This document shows positions 51,986 through 60,847 of a stretch of 64,000 bases of DNA, piece after piece. The notes beneath the pieces are model-generated. The model ran no database searches. It worked only from the letters and a program-made list of their open reading frames with translations, and was not told where the DNA came from. The first letter of the stretch is position 1. Each line of letters starts with the position of its first letter. The stretch spans positions 3,162,001 through 3,226,000 of the forward strand of contig NC_014306.1 of assembly GCF_000196615.1 (NCBI RefSeq), written 5' to 3'. The stretch is from Erwinia billingiae Eb661. Lineage in GTDB: Bacteria > Pseudomonadota > Gammaproteobacteria > Enterobacterales > Enterobacteriaceae. A program made the translations under genes and the position numbers.

Positions 51986-52903
51986 TTAGTCGGGCCGGGT
52001 CAGGCTGAAATCCTGCCACTGCTGGGCGAGCGCCTCGCGCAGATAGTCGACAAACAGCCGCACGCGCGGAGGCTGTTGCTTGCCATTCAACCAGATCGCA
52101 TGCAGTGGCGCGGCGGGAAGAGGATGGTCAGTGAGAACCTGCACCAGCTTGCCGGATTTGAGGTCGTCTGCCACATCCCAGACAGATTTCACCACGATCC
52201 CGGCACCGTGCAGTGCCAGGCCGTGTGCAGCCTCACCGGTATTGACGTGAAAACGGGCGTTGATCTGTACGCTGCGCTGAGATTCCCCGGCGCCAAAGGT
52301 CCACTCGGTGACCGGGTTATCGCCAGAGATAATGCAGCTGTGCGCGCTTAACTCCTCCAGTGACAGAGGCTCACCGGCCTGCTGCAGATACGCAGGAGAC
52401 GCGCAGAGCACGCGCTGATTTGGCACCAGTTCCCGAGCGACCAGCCGGGAATCCGCCAGCGCGCCGTAGCGTATTGCCAAATCGTAGCCGCTGGCCGCCA
52501 GATCGATCACCCTGTCGCTCAGGTGAAGATGCAGTTTGACGCTCTGATGCTGTTGCATAAATCGGGTGACAATCGGCGACAGCCAGCGCTGGCCCATACT
52601 GTGCGAAGAGGTAATGCGCAAGGTGCCGCTGGCTTTGCCCTGCCTTGATGAGAGCGCACTCTCAATCGAGTCCAGCTCCTGCTGCAGCCGCAGAGCATGT
52701 TCGGTAAACACCAACCCTTCGTCGGTCAGCGAGACATGCCGCGTGGTGCGATGAAACAGACGCACGCCAAGCTGCTGCTCCATTTGCGTCAGCCTTTTGC
52801 TGACCACAGCCAGCGATAATCCCAGCTGTCGCCCGGCCGCAGAGAGTGAACCACAGGCGACGATGGCGTTGAATAAGGCGATGTCACGGATATCTTTCAG
52901 CAT
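51986..52903 (-). CDS. LysR-type transcriptional regulator
   Basis: 305 residues from the ATG at 52901-52903 (MLKDIRDI). HTH: LFNAIVACGSLSAAGRQLGL, SLAVVSKRLTQMEQQ. Co-inducer domain: LSDRVIDLAASGYDLAIRYG, GLALHGAGIVVKSVWDV. The longer frame to 52948 lacks a ribosome site. Divergent from the SDR gene at 53003, so it likely controls it. Confidence 0.88.
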   Translation of the reverse strand: MLKDIRDIALFNAIVACGSLSAAGRQLGLSLAVVSKRLTQMEQQLGVRLFHRTTRHVSLTDEGLVFTEHALRLQQELDSIESALSSRQGKASGTLRITSSHSMGQRWLSPIVTRFMQQHQSVKLHLHLSDRVIDLAASGYDLAIRYGALADSRLVARELVPNQRVLCASPAYLQQAGEPLSLEELSAHSCIISGDNPVTEWTFGAGESQRSVQINARFHVNTGEAAHGLALHGAGIVVKSVWDVADDLKSGKLVQVLTDHPLPAAPLHAIWLNGKQQPPRVRLFVDYLREALAQQWQDFSLTRPD

Positions 52904-53002
52904 AGCGATTCTCAATGTAGCGGCAACAATCCCTTGCAAGTGTTGCATATTCCGTCAAGAAAGCGAGAGGCATAAGCTTGAGGAAAACCTGAGGAGAAGA
53001 TG

Positions 53003-53710
53003 ATGACTTTTAAACAACAGCAAGTATTAGTGGTCGGCGGCAGTTCCGGGATCGGTGAAGCCATCGCGGCGGCATTCGTGGCTGAAGGTGCCAGGGTGAC
53101 CATTGCCTCACGCAGTCTGGATAAGCTGCAGGCAGCCGCAGCACGACTGGGAGAGGTCGAAGTTGCCGTGCTGGATACCGCCGACAATCAGCAGATTGAA
53201 CAGTTCTTTGCTGCGCATCCGGCCTGGGATCATATTGCGATTTCCGCAGCGCAGACGCCGGGCGGACCGGTGAAAAGTCTGCCGCTGGACAGCGCTTACA
53301 GCGCAATGGAAAGTAAGTTTTGGGGAGCCTACAGGGTTGCCCGGGCGGCCAAAATTGCTGAACGCGGCTCGCTGACCTTTGTGTCGGGATTTTTGAGCGT
53401 TCGTCCGGGCAAAACGGTGTTGCAGGGCGCCATCAACGCGGCGCTGGAGTCATTAGGACGTGGTCTGGCGCTGGAGCTTTCGCCGGTGCGGGTAAATACC
53501 GTTTCCCCTGGCGTGATTGAGACGCCGCTATGGGCTGGCATGGAGGACGTCGCCCGGGAGCAACTCTTTGCCACCCTGCGCGAATCGTTACCCGCCAAAA
53601 CGCTGGGGCAGCCGGAAGATGTGGCGCGCGCGGTGCTGTTTCTGGCCGGAAATGCCTACACCACCGGTTCAACCGTGCTGGTGGATGGCGGTGGTGCCAT
53701 CAAGCCTTAA
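53003..53710 (+). CDS. Atypical SDR family oxidoreductase
   Basis: 235 residues from the second of two tandem ATGs (AGGAG at 6 bp). Dinucleotide motif VGGSSGIGEAIAAAF and the SDR tail GNAYTTGSTVLVDGGGA are clear, with SGFLSVRPGKTVLQGAINAA where classical SDRs have the S...YxxxK catalytic block. No YxxxK is visible, so ordinary dehydrogenase chemistry is doubtful; a binding, regulatory or unusual catalytic role is possible. Divergent from its LysR gene. Confidence 0.83.
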   Translation: MTFKQQQVLVVGGSSGIGEAIAAAFVAEGARVTIASRSLDKLQAAAARLGEVEVAVLDTADNQQIEQFFAAHPAWDHIAISAAQTPGGPVKSLPLDSAYSAMESKFWGAYRVARAAKIAERGSLTFVSGFLSVRPGKTVLQGAINAALESLGRGLALELSPVRVNTVSPGVIETPLWAGMEDVAREQLFATLRESLPAKTLGQPEDVARAVLFLAGNAYTTGSTVLVDGGGAIKP

Positions 53711-53715
53711 GCAGC

Positions 53716-53743
53716 AGGCGGCCCATTGCGGGCCGCCTGTTTC
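53716..53743 (+). terminator. Terminator after the atypical SDR gene
   Basis: AGGCGGCCC and GGGCCGCCT form a perfect 9-bp stem over ATTGC, then GTTTC. It lies between convergent SDR and dacD genes. Confidence 0.72.
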
Positions 53744-53745
53744 AC

Positions 53746-54915
53746 TTACAGCTTCTGTTTGATGTAGTCTTCGATGCGGGTAATGATGCCTGCTTCCTTC
53801 ACTTCCTGCAGGGCAACCAGCTGATAAGACGCCAGCGTCTTGTCGCCATCAACCAGTTGAATCGAACCCACCTGCTCATGGGCTTTCAGTGGCGCTTCCA
53901 GATCTTTGCGATCGATAACGTATTTCGCTTTAATCTTTTTCACTTCATCACGCGGCAGGGCCAGATAAACATCTTTATCGCTGCCGACGGAGACCTGATG
54001 CGGATTGCCGTACCAGACGTTTTCGTGACCAATTTCTTTGCCGGCATGGAACAGCTGCACGGTATCGAAATTGTTCTGGCCCCAGGTCAGCAGTTTACGC
54101 GCCTGCTCTTCACGCCCTTTGGTACTTTTTCCGCCCATGATCACCGCAATCAGACGACGCTGTCCGTCGACGCTGGAAGCAATGATATTAAAACCGGCGC
54201 TTTCGGTGTGACCGGTTTTCAGACCGTCGACGTGCAGGGTTTTATCCCATAACAAACCGTTACGATTCTGCTGGGTGATGCCGTTCCAGGTGAGGGATTT
54301 TTCGCCATACATCTGATAAAAATCGGGCTCGCCGGAGATAATCGCCCGGGAAAGCTTCGCCAAATCCCCGGCGGTCGTGAACTGACCTGGCGCATCCAGA
54401 CCGTGAACGGTTTCGAAATGGGTATTGGTCAGGCCCAGCTTGGTGACGTACTGGTTCATCTGATCAACAAAAGCTGACTGGCTGCCCGCGACATAATCGG
54501 CCAGCGCAACACAGGCATCGTTACCGGAGTCAATGATCACGCCACGGCTCAGATCGCGGACGGAGACTTTCTCGCCCGGCTTCAGAAACATTAACGACGA
54601 TCCTTTAAACACCGGATTGCCCGCGCCCCATGCATCCTGCCCTATCGTTACCATGTCATCACGCGTGATGCGCTTGGCATCAATCGCACGGTCGACCACA
54701 TATCCCGTCATCAGCTTGGTGAGGCTGGCTGGATTGCGACGCTCATCGGCGTTGCCCTGGGTTAACACCTGGCCGGTAGTGGCATCCATCAATACCCAGG
54801 AAGCGGCATCGACAGAAGGAGGCGTCATAGGAAAGGCCAACGGATTGTCATCGGCATGAGCCAGGGAGGCAAAAGCCAAAACCACACTTATACTTGCAAG
54901 CTGACGCTTCTTCAA
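53746..54915 (-). CDS. dacD: D-alanyl-D-alanine carboxypeptidase DacD (PBP6b)
   Basis: 389 residues with a signal peptide (1-21). Penicillin-binding motifs: SLTK at 64-67, SGN at 130-132 and KTG at 233-235. RNPASLTKLMTGYVVDRAID, HGLDAPGQFTTAGDL, YGEKSLTWNGITQQNRNGL, LWDKTLHVDGLKTGHTESA match E. coli DacD closely. Periplasmic, probably anchored by the C-terminal amphipathic helix (EAGIITRIEDYIKQKL). Removes the terminal D-Ala of peptidoglycan pentapeptides. Neighbour of sbmC and sbcB in E. coli. Confidence 0.95.
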   Translation of the reverse strand: MKKRQLASISVVLAFASLAHADDNPLAFPMTPPSVDAASWVLMDATTGQVLTQGNADERRNPASLTKLMTGYVVDRAIDAKRITRDDMVTIGQDAWGAGNPVFKGSSLMFLKPGEKVSVRDLSRGVIIDSGNDACVALADYVAGSQSAFVDQMNQYVTKLGLTNTHFETVHGLDAPGQFTTAGDLAKLSRAIISGEPDFYQMYGEKSLTWNGITQQNRNGLLWDKTLHVDGLKTGHTESAGFNIIASSVDGQRRLIAVIMGGKSTKGREEQARKLLTWGQNNFDTVQLFHAGKEIGHENVWYGNPHQVSVGSDKDVYLALPRDEVKKIKAKYVIDRKDLEAPLKAHEQVGSIQLVDGDKTLASYQLVALQEVKEAGIITRIEDYIKQKL

Positions 54916-55187
54916 CGGAACACCCTCAATAATCTGCTGTGTAAAAAAACCAGCCTGTTTTACGGGATCCTGTGCATCATTGTATGAATAAATTGCAAGA
55001 AAATATTAATTTTCAGTCGATTAGATTGGTGATTAGTTGAGCGAAAGTTATCAACGGCACAACCAGCCATTAACAAAAGCCCAGGGATATTCTGATAAAT
55101 TTTACTTTAGGAACAACAGACCTTGTTTCAGCTGACATGTCCTTTACGCTTGGCTTACGAAAATTTACACAAGTATGAGGATTTACT

Positions 55188-56336
55188 ATGTCTGCCACAC
55201 GAGGCTGGTCTACAGAACTTGAGGGGCTGCGAGGCATCGCGTCACTCTGGGTTCTGGTTGGTCATATCAGTTTACTGATTCATTGCCATATCACGCTGAT
55301 CTCCTCACCTGGCATTGGTGTGGATCTCTTTATTCTTCTCTCTGGCTACCTGATGGCCAAAAACTATGTTGAGCGCCAACATAAAGAGCCGTGGCAAAGC
55401 GCCAGCACCATCAAGACCTTCTGGACGCGCCGTTTTTTCCGTATCGCCCCGCTCTACTATTTACTGCTGATTATCGCACTGGTATATGGTCCGTGGTTTG
55501 GTGAAATGCGCGACACCATCGCCCACTTCTATTCCGGCACGGCAACCGAGTCATCGCGCTACTCGGATCAGTCGCTGGCAAATATCCTGACCCATTTCAG
55601 CTTCCTGTTCGGCCTGTTGCCGGCTTACGGCTTTAATACCGTGCTGCCAGACTGGAGTATCGGACTGGAGATGCAGTTCTATCTGTTGTTCCCGTTCATC
55701 ATGCTGGTGACCATGCGCTTTGGCTACGCCACCTCGCTGATTGGCTTTATGGTGCTGTGCTGCGTGGGCCGCTATGTGCTGGCGGATTACTATGAAGCGT
55801 TCGAAATGCCTTCAATGATCCTGATAAAGCTGAATATGTTCCTGTCCGGCATGCTGCTGGCTGAAGCCGTGCGCCGTAAAGCGCTGCTGTATGTCGCCTT
55901 TGCGCTGCTGGGTCCGGTTGCCAGTAAGGTGATTGGTCTGGAAGCCATTCCGCTGCAGCTGGTGATGGAAGTGCTGATGATTGTCGGCATGGCTGCGATC
56001 CTCTGGCAATACGCCGAAGGCAGCCTGATGACCAAAGTCATTGCCCTGCCCCGCAAACTGTTGAACAACCGCGTCAGCACCTGGTTGGGCGATGTGTCCT
56101 TCTCGGTCTATCTGCTGCATCTGTTGATTGTGATCCCAGCCATTGCGCTGCTGCTGACCCACACCGGTCTGGGCGGTAAGAGCGACATTATGCGATTCGT
56201 CACGGTCTGTGCCATCTGCATCCCGATTACCTATGCGTTAGGATCGTTGCTCTATCGCTACGTTGAAAAGCCTGGGATTCTGATTGGGAAGAAGGTGCTG
56301 GGACAACGGCCTGTGGTGAGGGATGTTGCGGGTTAA
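55188..56336 (+). CDS. Acyltransferase family 3 membrane protein (OafA-like)
   Basis: 382 residues with about ten hydrophobic segments. The N-terminal block ELEGLRGIASLWVLVGHISL has the conserved catalytic His; GVDLFILLSGYLMAKNYVER and FWTRRFFRIAPLYYLLLIIA follow. Transfers acyl groups to surface sugars or similar acceptors at the inner membrane. Inserted between dacD and sbcB, so an accessory gene; function in O-antigen or glucan decoration is inferred. GAGGAT precedes the ATG. Confidence 0.9.
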   Translation: MSATRGWSTELEGLRGIASLWVLVGHISLLIHCHITLISSPGIGVDLFILLSGYLMAKNYVERQHKEPWQSASTIKTFWTRRFFRIAPLYYLLLIIALVYGPWFGEMRDTIAHFYSGTATESSRYSDQSLANILTHFSFLFGLLPAYGFNTVLPDWSIGLEMQFYLLFPFIMLVTMRFGYATSLIGFMVLCCVGRYVLADYYEAFEMPSMILIKLNMFLSGMLLAEAVRRKALLYVAFALLGPVASKVIGLEAIPLQLVMEVLMIVGMAAILWQYAEGSLMTKVIALPRKLLNNRVSTWLGDVSFSVYLLHLLIVIPAIALLLTHTGLGGKSDIMRFVTVCAICIPITYALGSLLYRYVEKPGILIGKKVLGQRPVVRDVAG

Positions 56337-56344
56337 ATTCTTTC

Positions 56345-56367
56345 AGTGGGAGAGCCATTCTCCCACT
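56345..56367 (+). terminator. Hairpin after the acyltransferase gene
   Basis: AGTGGGAGA and TCTCCCACT pair perfectly over GCCAT, 8 bp after the stop, followed by CCCTTCTTCGTT; a likely weak terminator. Confidence 0.6.
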
Positions 56368-56517
56368 CCCTTCTTCGTTAGCCGACACGAGTTTCGTTGC
56401 CTCGGAACCCTCATTCCAACTTAAATTTTCCTTCTCTTCATGATGTTCTGGTTATGGTTTACCATGTAAGTCTGAGTCTGATCCTAAACCAGCCAACCAA
56501 GCAGTGGAAAATCCCCA

Positions 56518-57945
56518 GTGAAAGAGAACAAGCCCCAGCCCACCTTCCTGTTCCATGACTATGAGACCTTCGGCAAAAGCCCGTCGCTGGACCGCCCTGC
56601 GCAGTTCGCCGGGATCCGAACCGACATGGACTTCAACATCATCGGTGAGCCTGAGGTGTTCTACTGTCAGCCTGCGGATGACTACCTGCCACAGCCGGAA
56701 GCGGTGATGATCACCGGGATTACCCCTCAGTTGGCGAAAGCTAAAGGGATCTCCGAGGCTGCTTTCACCAAACGTATTCATGCGCTGTTCAGCGAGCCTA
56801 ATACCTGCATCGTTGGCTATAACAATGTGCGGTTTGATGATGAGGTCACGCGCAACCTGCTTTATCGCAACTTTTACGATCCCTATGGCTGGGCCTGGCA
56901 GCACGGTAATAGCCGCTGGGATTTGCTGGATGTGATGCGAGCCTGCTACGCATTGCGTCCTGAAGGGATCGCGTGGCCAGAAAATGATGACGGTTTGCCG
57001 AGTTTCCGTCTGGAGCATCTCACTAAAGCCAACGGCGTTTCCCATGAGAATGCGCATGATGCGATGTCTGATGTATACGCGACTATCGCTATGGCAAAGC
57101 TGGTGAAAGAGAAGCAGCCGCGCCTGTATGACTTCCTGTTCACCCATCGCAATAAGAACAAGATCACTGCGTTGATTGATATTCCGCAGATGAAGCCGCT
57201 GGTGCATATCTCCGGAATGTTTGGCGCGTTTCGTGGCAACACCAGCTGGATTGCCCCGCTGGCGTGGCACCCGGTCAATAAAAATGCGTTGATTACCTGT
57301 GATTTGGCCGGGGATATCACTCCCCTGCTGGAGTTGGATGCGGATACCCTGCGTGAGCGTTTGTATACCCGCCGTGAGGAACTGGGTGATAACGCGCCGG
57401 TGCCGGTCAAGCTAATGCATATCAACAAATGCCCGGTGGTGGCGCCGGCCAATACGCTGCGTCCTGAAGATGCTGAACGTTTGGGGATCGATCGCAAGCG
57501 TTGCCTGGATAACCTCGCGATACTGCGTCAGCATCCGGAAGTGCGGGAAAAAGTGGTGGCGTTATTCGCTGAAGCCGAGCCTTTCGCCGGCTCCAGCGAC
57601 GTAGATGCCCAGCTGTATGACGGCTTCTTCAGCGATGCCGACCGCAATACCATGAACATTATTCAGCAGACACTGCCGGAGAATTTACCGGCGCTGGACC
57701 TGACATTTAACGATGCACGCATTGAAAAACTGTTGTTCCGCTTCCGCGCCCGTAACTATCCCGGCACGCTGGATGAAGCCGAACAGACACGCTGGTTGCA
57801 GCATCGTCGCGAAGCCTTGAACCCAGAGCGAGTGCAAAGCTATGTGCAGGAGCTGGAAATGCTGTTCAATCAGTATGAAGGTGATATCGGAAAAGAAAAA
57901 GATTTAAAAATGTTATTTCAGTATGTCCAAAATCTAACTAGTTAG
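56518..57945 (+). CDS. sbcB: Exodeoxyribonuclease I
   Basis: 475 residues from a GTG at 56518; no ATG fits the family start, and GGAAAA lies upstream. DEDD exonuclease core: HDYETFG (D14, E16), GYNNVRFDDEVTRNLLYRNF, WDLLDVMRACYALRPEG, NAHDAMSDVYATIAMAKLVK. Then PQMKPLVHISGMFGAFRGNT and the SH3-like and helical domains. Degrades single-stranded DNA 3' to 5' in recombination and mismatch repair. Closest backbone match is E. coli SbcB. Confidence 0.96.
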   Translation: MKENKPQPTFLFHDYETFGKSPSLDRPAQFAGIRTDMDFNIIGEPEVFYCQPADDYLPQPEAVMITGITPQLAKAKGISEAAFTKRIHALFSEPNTCIVGYNNVRFDDEVTRNLLYRNFYDPYGWAWQHGNSRWDLLDVMRACYALRPEGIAWPENDDGLPSFRLEHLTKANGVSHENAHDAMSDVYATIAMAKLVKEKQPRLYDFLFTHRNKNKITALIDIPQMKPLVHISGMFGAFRGNTSWIAPLAWHPVNKNALITCDLAGDITPLLELDADTLRERLYTRREELGDNAPVPVKLMHINKCPVVAPANTLRPEDAERLGIDRKRCLDNLAILRQHPEVREKVVALFAEAEPFAGSSDVDAQLYDGFFSDADRNTMNIIQQTLPENLPALDLTFNDARIEKLLFRFRARNYPGTLDEAEQTRWLQHRREALNPERVQSYVQELEMLFNQYEGDIGKEKDLKMLFQYVQNLTS

Positions 57946-58047
57946 GGAGGATGAAGTGCGCATAAAGGAATAAAATATCATCAAATAAATTTGAAAATAA
58001 TGTTAATATACTGTCAAAAAAATGAGTAAACATTCAAGATGGCCGTT

Positions 58048-58413
58048 ATGAATTCGACTTTTATAAAATATGTATTAGTAGGCATTCTTAACACTGCTAT
58101 CCACTGGTCTGCCATGGGTTGCTGTGTTTATTTATTGAAAATCAATCAGGCAGCGAGTAATTTTATTGGATTTAGCCTTGCCGTGACCTTCAGTTTTTTT
58201 GTAAATGCAACATGGACTTTTGAATCGAAGACTTCATTAAAACGTTACTTTCTGTTTGTTGGATTCATGGGATTACTCGCTTATAGTTTCGGATGGATGG
58301 GCGACAAGCTTTCTCTTGAACCACTTCTGACAGCCGCTTTCTTCTCGGCATTTAGCTTGGTTTGCGGCTATCTATATTCCAAATTCATTATATTTTCCGT
58401 CAAAAACACTTAA
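58048..58413 (+). CDS. gtrA: GtrA-like flippase
   Basis: 121 residues from the ATG at 58048. Four hydrophobic segments: FIKYVLVGILNTAIHWSAMG, NFIGFSLAVTFSFFVNATWT, FLFVGFMGLLAYSFGWMG, LTAAFFSAFSLVCGYLYSKF. FVNATWTF is the family signature. Thought to flip glucosyl-undecaprenyl phosphate across the inner membrane. AT-rich codon use contrasts with sbcB before it. First gene of the glycosylation set. Confidence 0.9.
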   Translation: MNSTFIKYVLVGILNTAIHWSAMGCCVYLLKINQAASNFIGFSLAVTFSFFVNATWTFESKTSLKRYFLFVGFMGLLAYSFGWMGDKLSLEPLLTAAFFSAFSLVCGYLYSKFIIFSVKNT

Positions 58414-58443
58414 TCTTGATAAGCTAGACTTAAAGGATCTTGT

Positions 58444-59829
58444 ATGGTTTCAGTAAATGATACACAAATAAGTCATAATGAAAAATTAAAAAATAAACTA
58501 ATATGTTTATTATTTTTGATCTTCGTAGCATTTTCTTTTTCATGGGTGTTGCATGTTAAGCCCCCCTTTACTTCTCCAGATGAAGTGGCGCATCTTTCCC
58601 GCGCTGACGCTTTAAGAAATGGCTACGTTTATCTGGTTTCACCTGATTCGAAGATAAATTCTGGTGGAAATATTGATAAATCATTGGATATATTCAGGAC
58701 GCAATACGATAGAGTGATTAGAAACCATGATCCTTCTCTTCCTAATGAGTTAAAAAATAAAATGAGATCGCTCCACTGGAGCGGTGAAAATAAATTCTTT
58801 TCGATGGCGAATACAGCATTTTATTTCCCACTGGTTTATTCACCTCAAGCATTAGGTTTTAGTCTTGGTCATTTATTTAATTTGAATGTTTTTACCACAT
58901 ATAAATTAGTCAGCGCATTAAACTTAATAACGATCACAATATTAGTTATTTTCGCATGGAGGTTGCATCCTATTCCTGGTCCAGCACTAGTAATTATGTT
59001 GCTACCAATGAGTGTGTTTCAATTTTTCTCACCCACCATCGATGGATTAACTTTCGCGTTAGCAGCTTTTCTAATGTCTCTTTTTTGTAATCTTCTAAAA
59101 AATGAGAAAAACTCGCATTCATACGCGAAAATGATATTACTTTGCATAACAGCATTTATCCTAAGTAGTAGTCGGGCAAATTTACTACCGCTATTGTTAT
59201 TTCCTCTGTGGCTATTTATCAAAACTAAAGAACGCTCATATCTATATGGCTTCATAGTTACATCATTATTAGTATTATTCTGGACTTATTTTTCCATTAA
59301 AACTGTTCATGATAATGGAATACATCATCCGGGAATTGAACAAATCGATGTACTTAAACATTATATCAAGCATCCGTTGGAAGTGTTTTCAATTATCTGG
59401 AATACAATTTCTAATTACGGCACCATAAAATCTTATGTTCTGAGTTTTATTGGGGTTTTGGGATGGCTGGATGCACCACTGACAGACTTTGCATATTGGT
59501 ATTTTGGTCTTTTCATCTATACAATATTTGTCATTAATATATTTTCGAAAAATATACTGCAGAGAAAATCCGAAACAATTTTACTGGCACTCTTTTCCGT
59601 AGCTGTAATCACGTTAACATTCTGCGCGCTGTTAGTACAATGGTCGACCTTCCCTGCTACACGAGTAGACGGTGTGCAGGGACGATACTTTATCATCCCA
59701 ATGATCATTTTGGGCTACGCGATCATGGACAAGCCCGAACTTAGAAAGTTATCACTTATTTTATCCGCTATCATGGCAGTAGCGTCAGTATATTCAGTGC
59801 ATTTGGCACTTGAAACACGTTACTTCTGA
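58444..59829 (+). CDS. DUF2142-like membrane protein, probable periplasmic-side glycosyltransferase
   Basis: 461 residues with about eleven hydrophobic segments. PPFTSPDEVAHLSRADALRN just after the first segment and VDGVQGRYFIIPMIILGYAI near the end resemble DUF2142-type membrane proteins. A large extracellular loop (70-125) is like GT-C enzymes, whose acidic first-loop residues (SPDE) serve catalysis. Between gtrA and gtrB, it occupies the position of the serotype-specific gtrC/gtr gene and likely attaches a sugar to a surface glycan. Confidence 0.75.
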   Translation: MVSVNDTQISHNEKLKNKLICLLFLIFVAFSFSWVLHVKPPFTSPDEVAHLSRADALRNGYVYLVSPDSKINSGGNIDKSLDIFRTQYDRVIRNHDPSLPNELKNKMRSLHWSGENKFFSMANTAFYFPLVYSPQALGFSLGHLFNLNVFTTYKLVSALNLITITILVIFAWRLHPIPGPALVIMLLPMSVFQFFSPTIDGLTFALAAFLMSLFCNLLKNEKNSHSYAKMILLCITAFILSSSRANLLPLLLFPLWLFIKTKERSYLYGFIVTSLLVLFWTYFSIKTVHDNGIHHPGIEQIDVLKHYIKHPLEVFSIIWNTISNYGTIKSYVLSFIGVLGWLDAPLTDFAYWYFGLFIYTIFVINIFSKNILQRKSETILLALFSVAVITLTFCALLVQWSTFPATRVDGVQGRYFIIPMIILGYAIMDKPELRKLSLILSAIMAVASVYSVHLALETRYF

Positions 59830-59849
59830 TAAGTATGTTGGAGCTATCA

Positions 59850-60800
59850 ATGAATACACTGTATCGAAACCTAAAAATTGCTGTCATTGTTCCTTGTTAC
59901 AATGAAGAAATGTCTGTGGCAACCGTTATAAGCCAGTTTCGTCAATACCTACCTGAGGCCGATATTTATATTTTTGATAATAATTCTAAAGATAAAACTG
60001 CGTTTATTGCTAAAGAACAGGGAGCACATGTTCATTTAGTACAATTAAAGGGAAAAGGCAACGTGGTTCGCCGGATGTTCTCTGATGTAGAAGCTGATGT
60101 ATATGTCATGGTCGATGGCGATGCTACCTATGACGCAACTGCGGCGAAAGTCATGATCGATAAACTGGTGGATGACAGGCTGGATATGGTTGTTGGGTGT
60201 CGTAAAGAAAATGGTGATGCGGCAACTTATCGACAGGGACATAGGCTGGGAAATAAGATGCTAACTGGCACGGTAACGACCATTTTTAAAGGCCAGTTTA
60301 CCGATATGCTGTCTGGTTACCGGGCATTTACACGACGCTATGTTAAATCATTCCCGTGTTTGTCTCGCGGATTTGAAATTGAAACAGAATTGACCATACA
60401 TGCTTTGGAACTTAGAATGCGCTATGGTGAAGTTGAGACCAGTTACGGTGAACGGCCAGAGGGGTCAGTCAGTAAACTGTCAACTTACAAAGATGGCGTT
60501 AAAATCCTAAAGACAATTGTAAAGTTGTATATGACCGAAAGGCCATTTTATTTCTTCCTTCTTATTAGCTCATTACTCGTGTTAATTTCATTATTTCTTG
60601 GACTACCCATTTTATGGGAATATGAAAATACAGGGTTAGTCCCAAGATTTCCTACAGCAATCCTTTCGTCGGCAGTTATGACTATAGCCATAATCTCATT
60701 CGTATGCGGAATTATTTTAGAATCTGTAACTATGGGCAGAAGAGAAATGAAAGCGCTGTTCTATCTCAATGCGGGTAACGGCATAGATAATAATAAATAA
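59850..60800 (+). CDS. gtrB: GtrB-like bactoprenol glycosyltransferase (GT2)
   Basis: 316 residues from the ATG at 59850. GT2 domain: KIAVIVPCYNEEMSVATVIS, DIYIFDNNSKDKTAF, VYVMVDGDATYD (DxD-type metal site), TDMLSGYRAFTRRYVKSFPC, RGFEIETELTIHALEL. Two hydrophobic C-terminal segments (FYFFLLISSLLVLISLFLG; MTIAIISFVCGIILE). Transfers a sugar from a nucleotide donor to undecaprenyl phosphate at the cytoplasmic face. Same AT-rich style as gtrA. Confidence 0.88.
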   Translation: MNTLYRNLKIAVIVPCYNEEMSVATVISQFRQYLPEADIYIFDNNSKDKTAFIAKEQGAHVHLVQLKGKGNVVRRMFSDVEADVYVMVDGDATYDATAAKVMIDKLVDDRLDMVVGCRKENGDAATYRQGHRLGNKMLTGTVTTIFKGQFTDMLSGYRAFTRRYVKSFPCLSRGFEIETELTIHALELRMRYGEVETSYGERPEGSVSKLSTYKDGVKILKTIVKLYMTERPFYFFLLISSLLVLISLFLGLPILWEYENTGLVPRFPTAILSSAVMTIAIISFVCGIILESVTMGRREMKALFYLNAGNGIDNNK

Positions 60801-60808
60801 CCTTAAAA

Positions 60809-60841
60809 TTTGAGCTTGCAGATCAAGCCTGCAAGCTCAAA
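60809..60841. terminator. Bidirectional terminator between convergent gtrB and GT-C genes
   Basis: TTTGAGCTTGCAG and CTGCAAGCTCAAA pair perfectly (13 bp) around a 7-nt loop, with A/T-rich flanks on both sides (TTAAAA before, AATTATTTTATTT after). Confidence 0.92.
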
Positions 60842-60847
60842 ATTATT

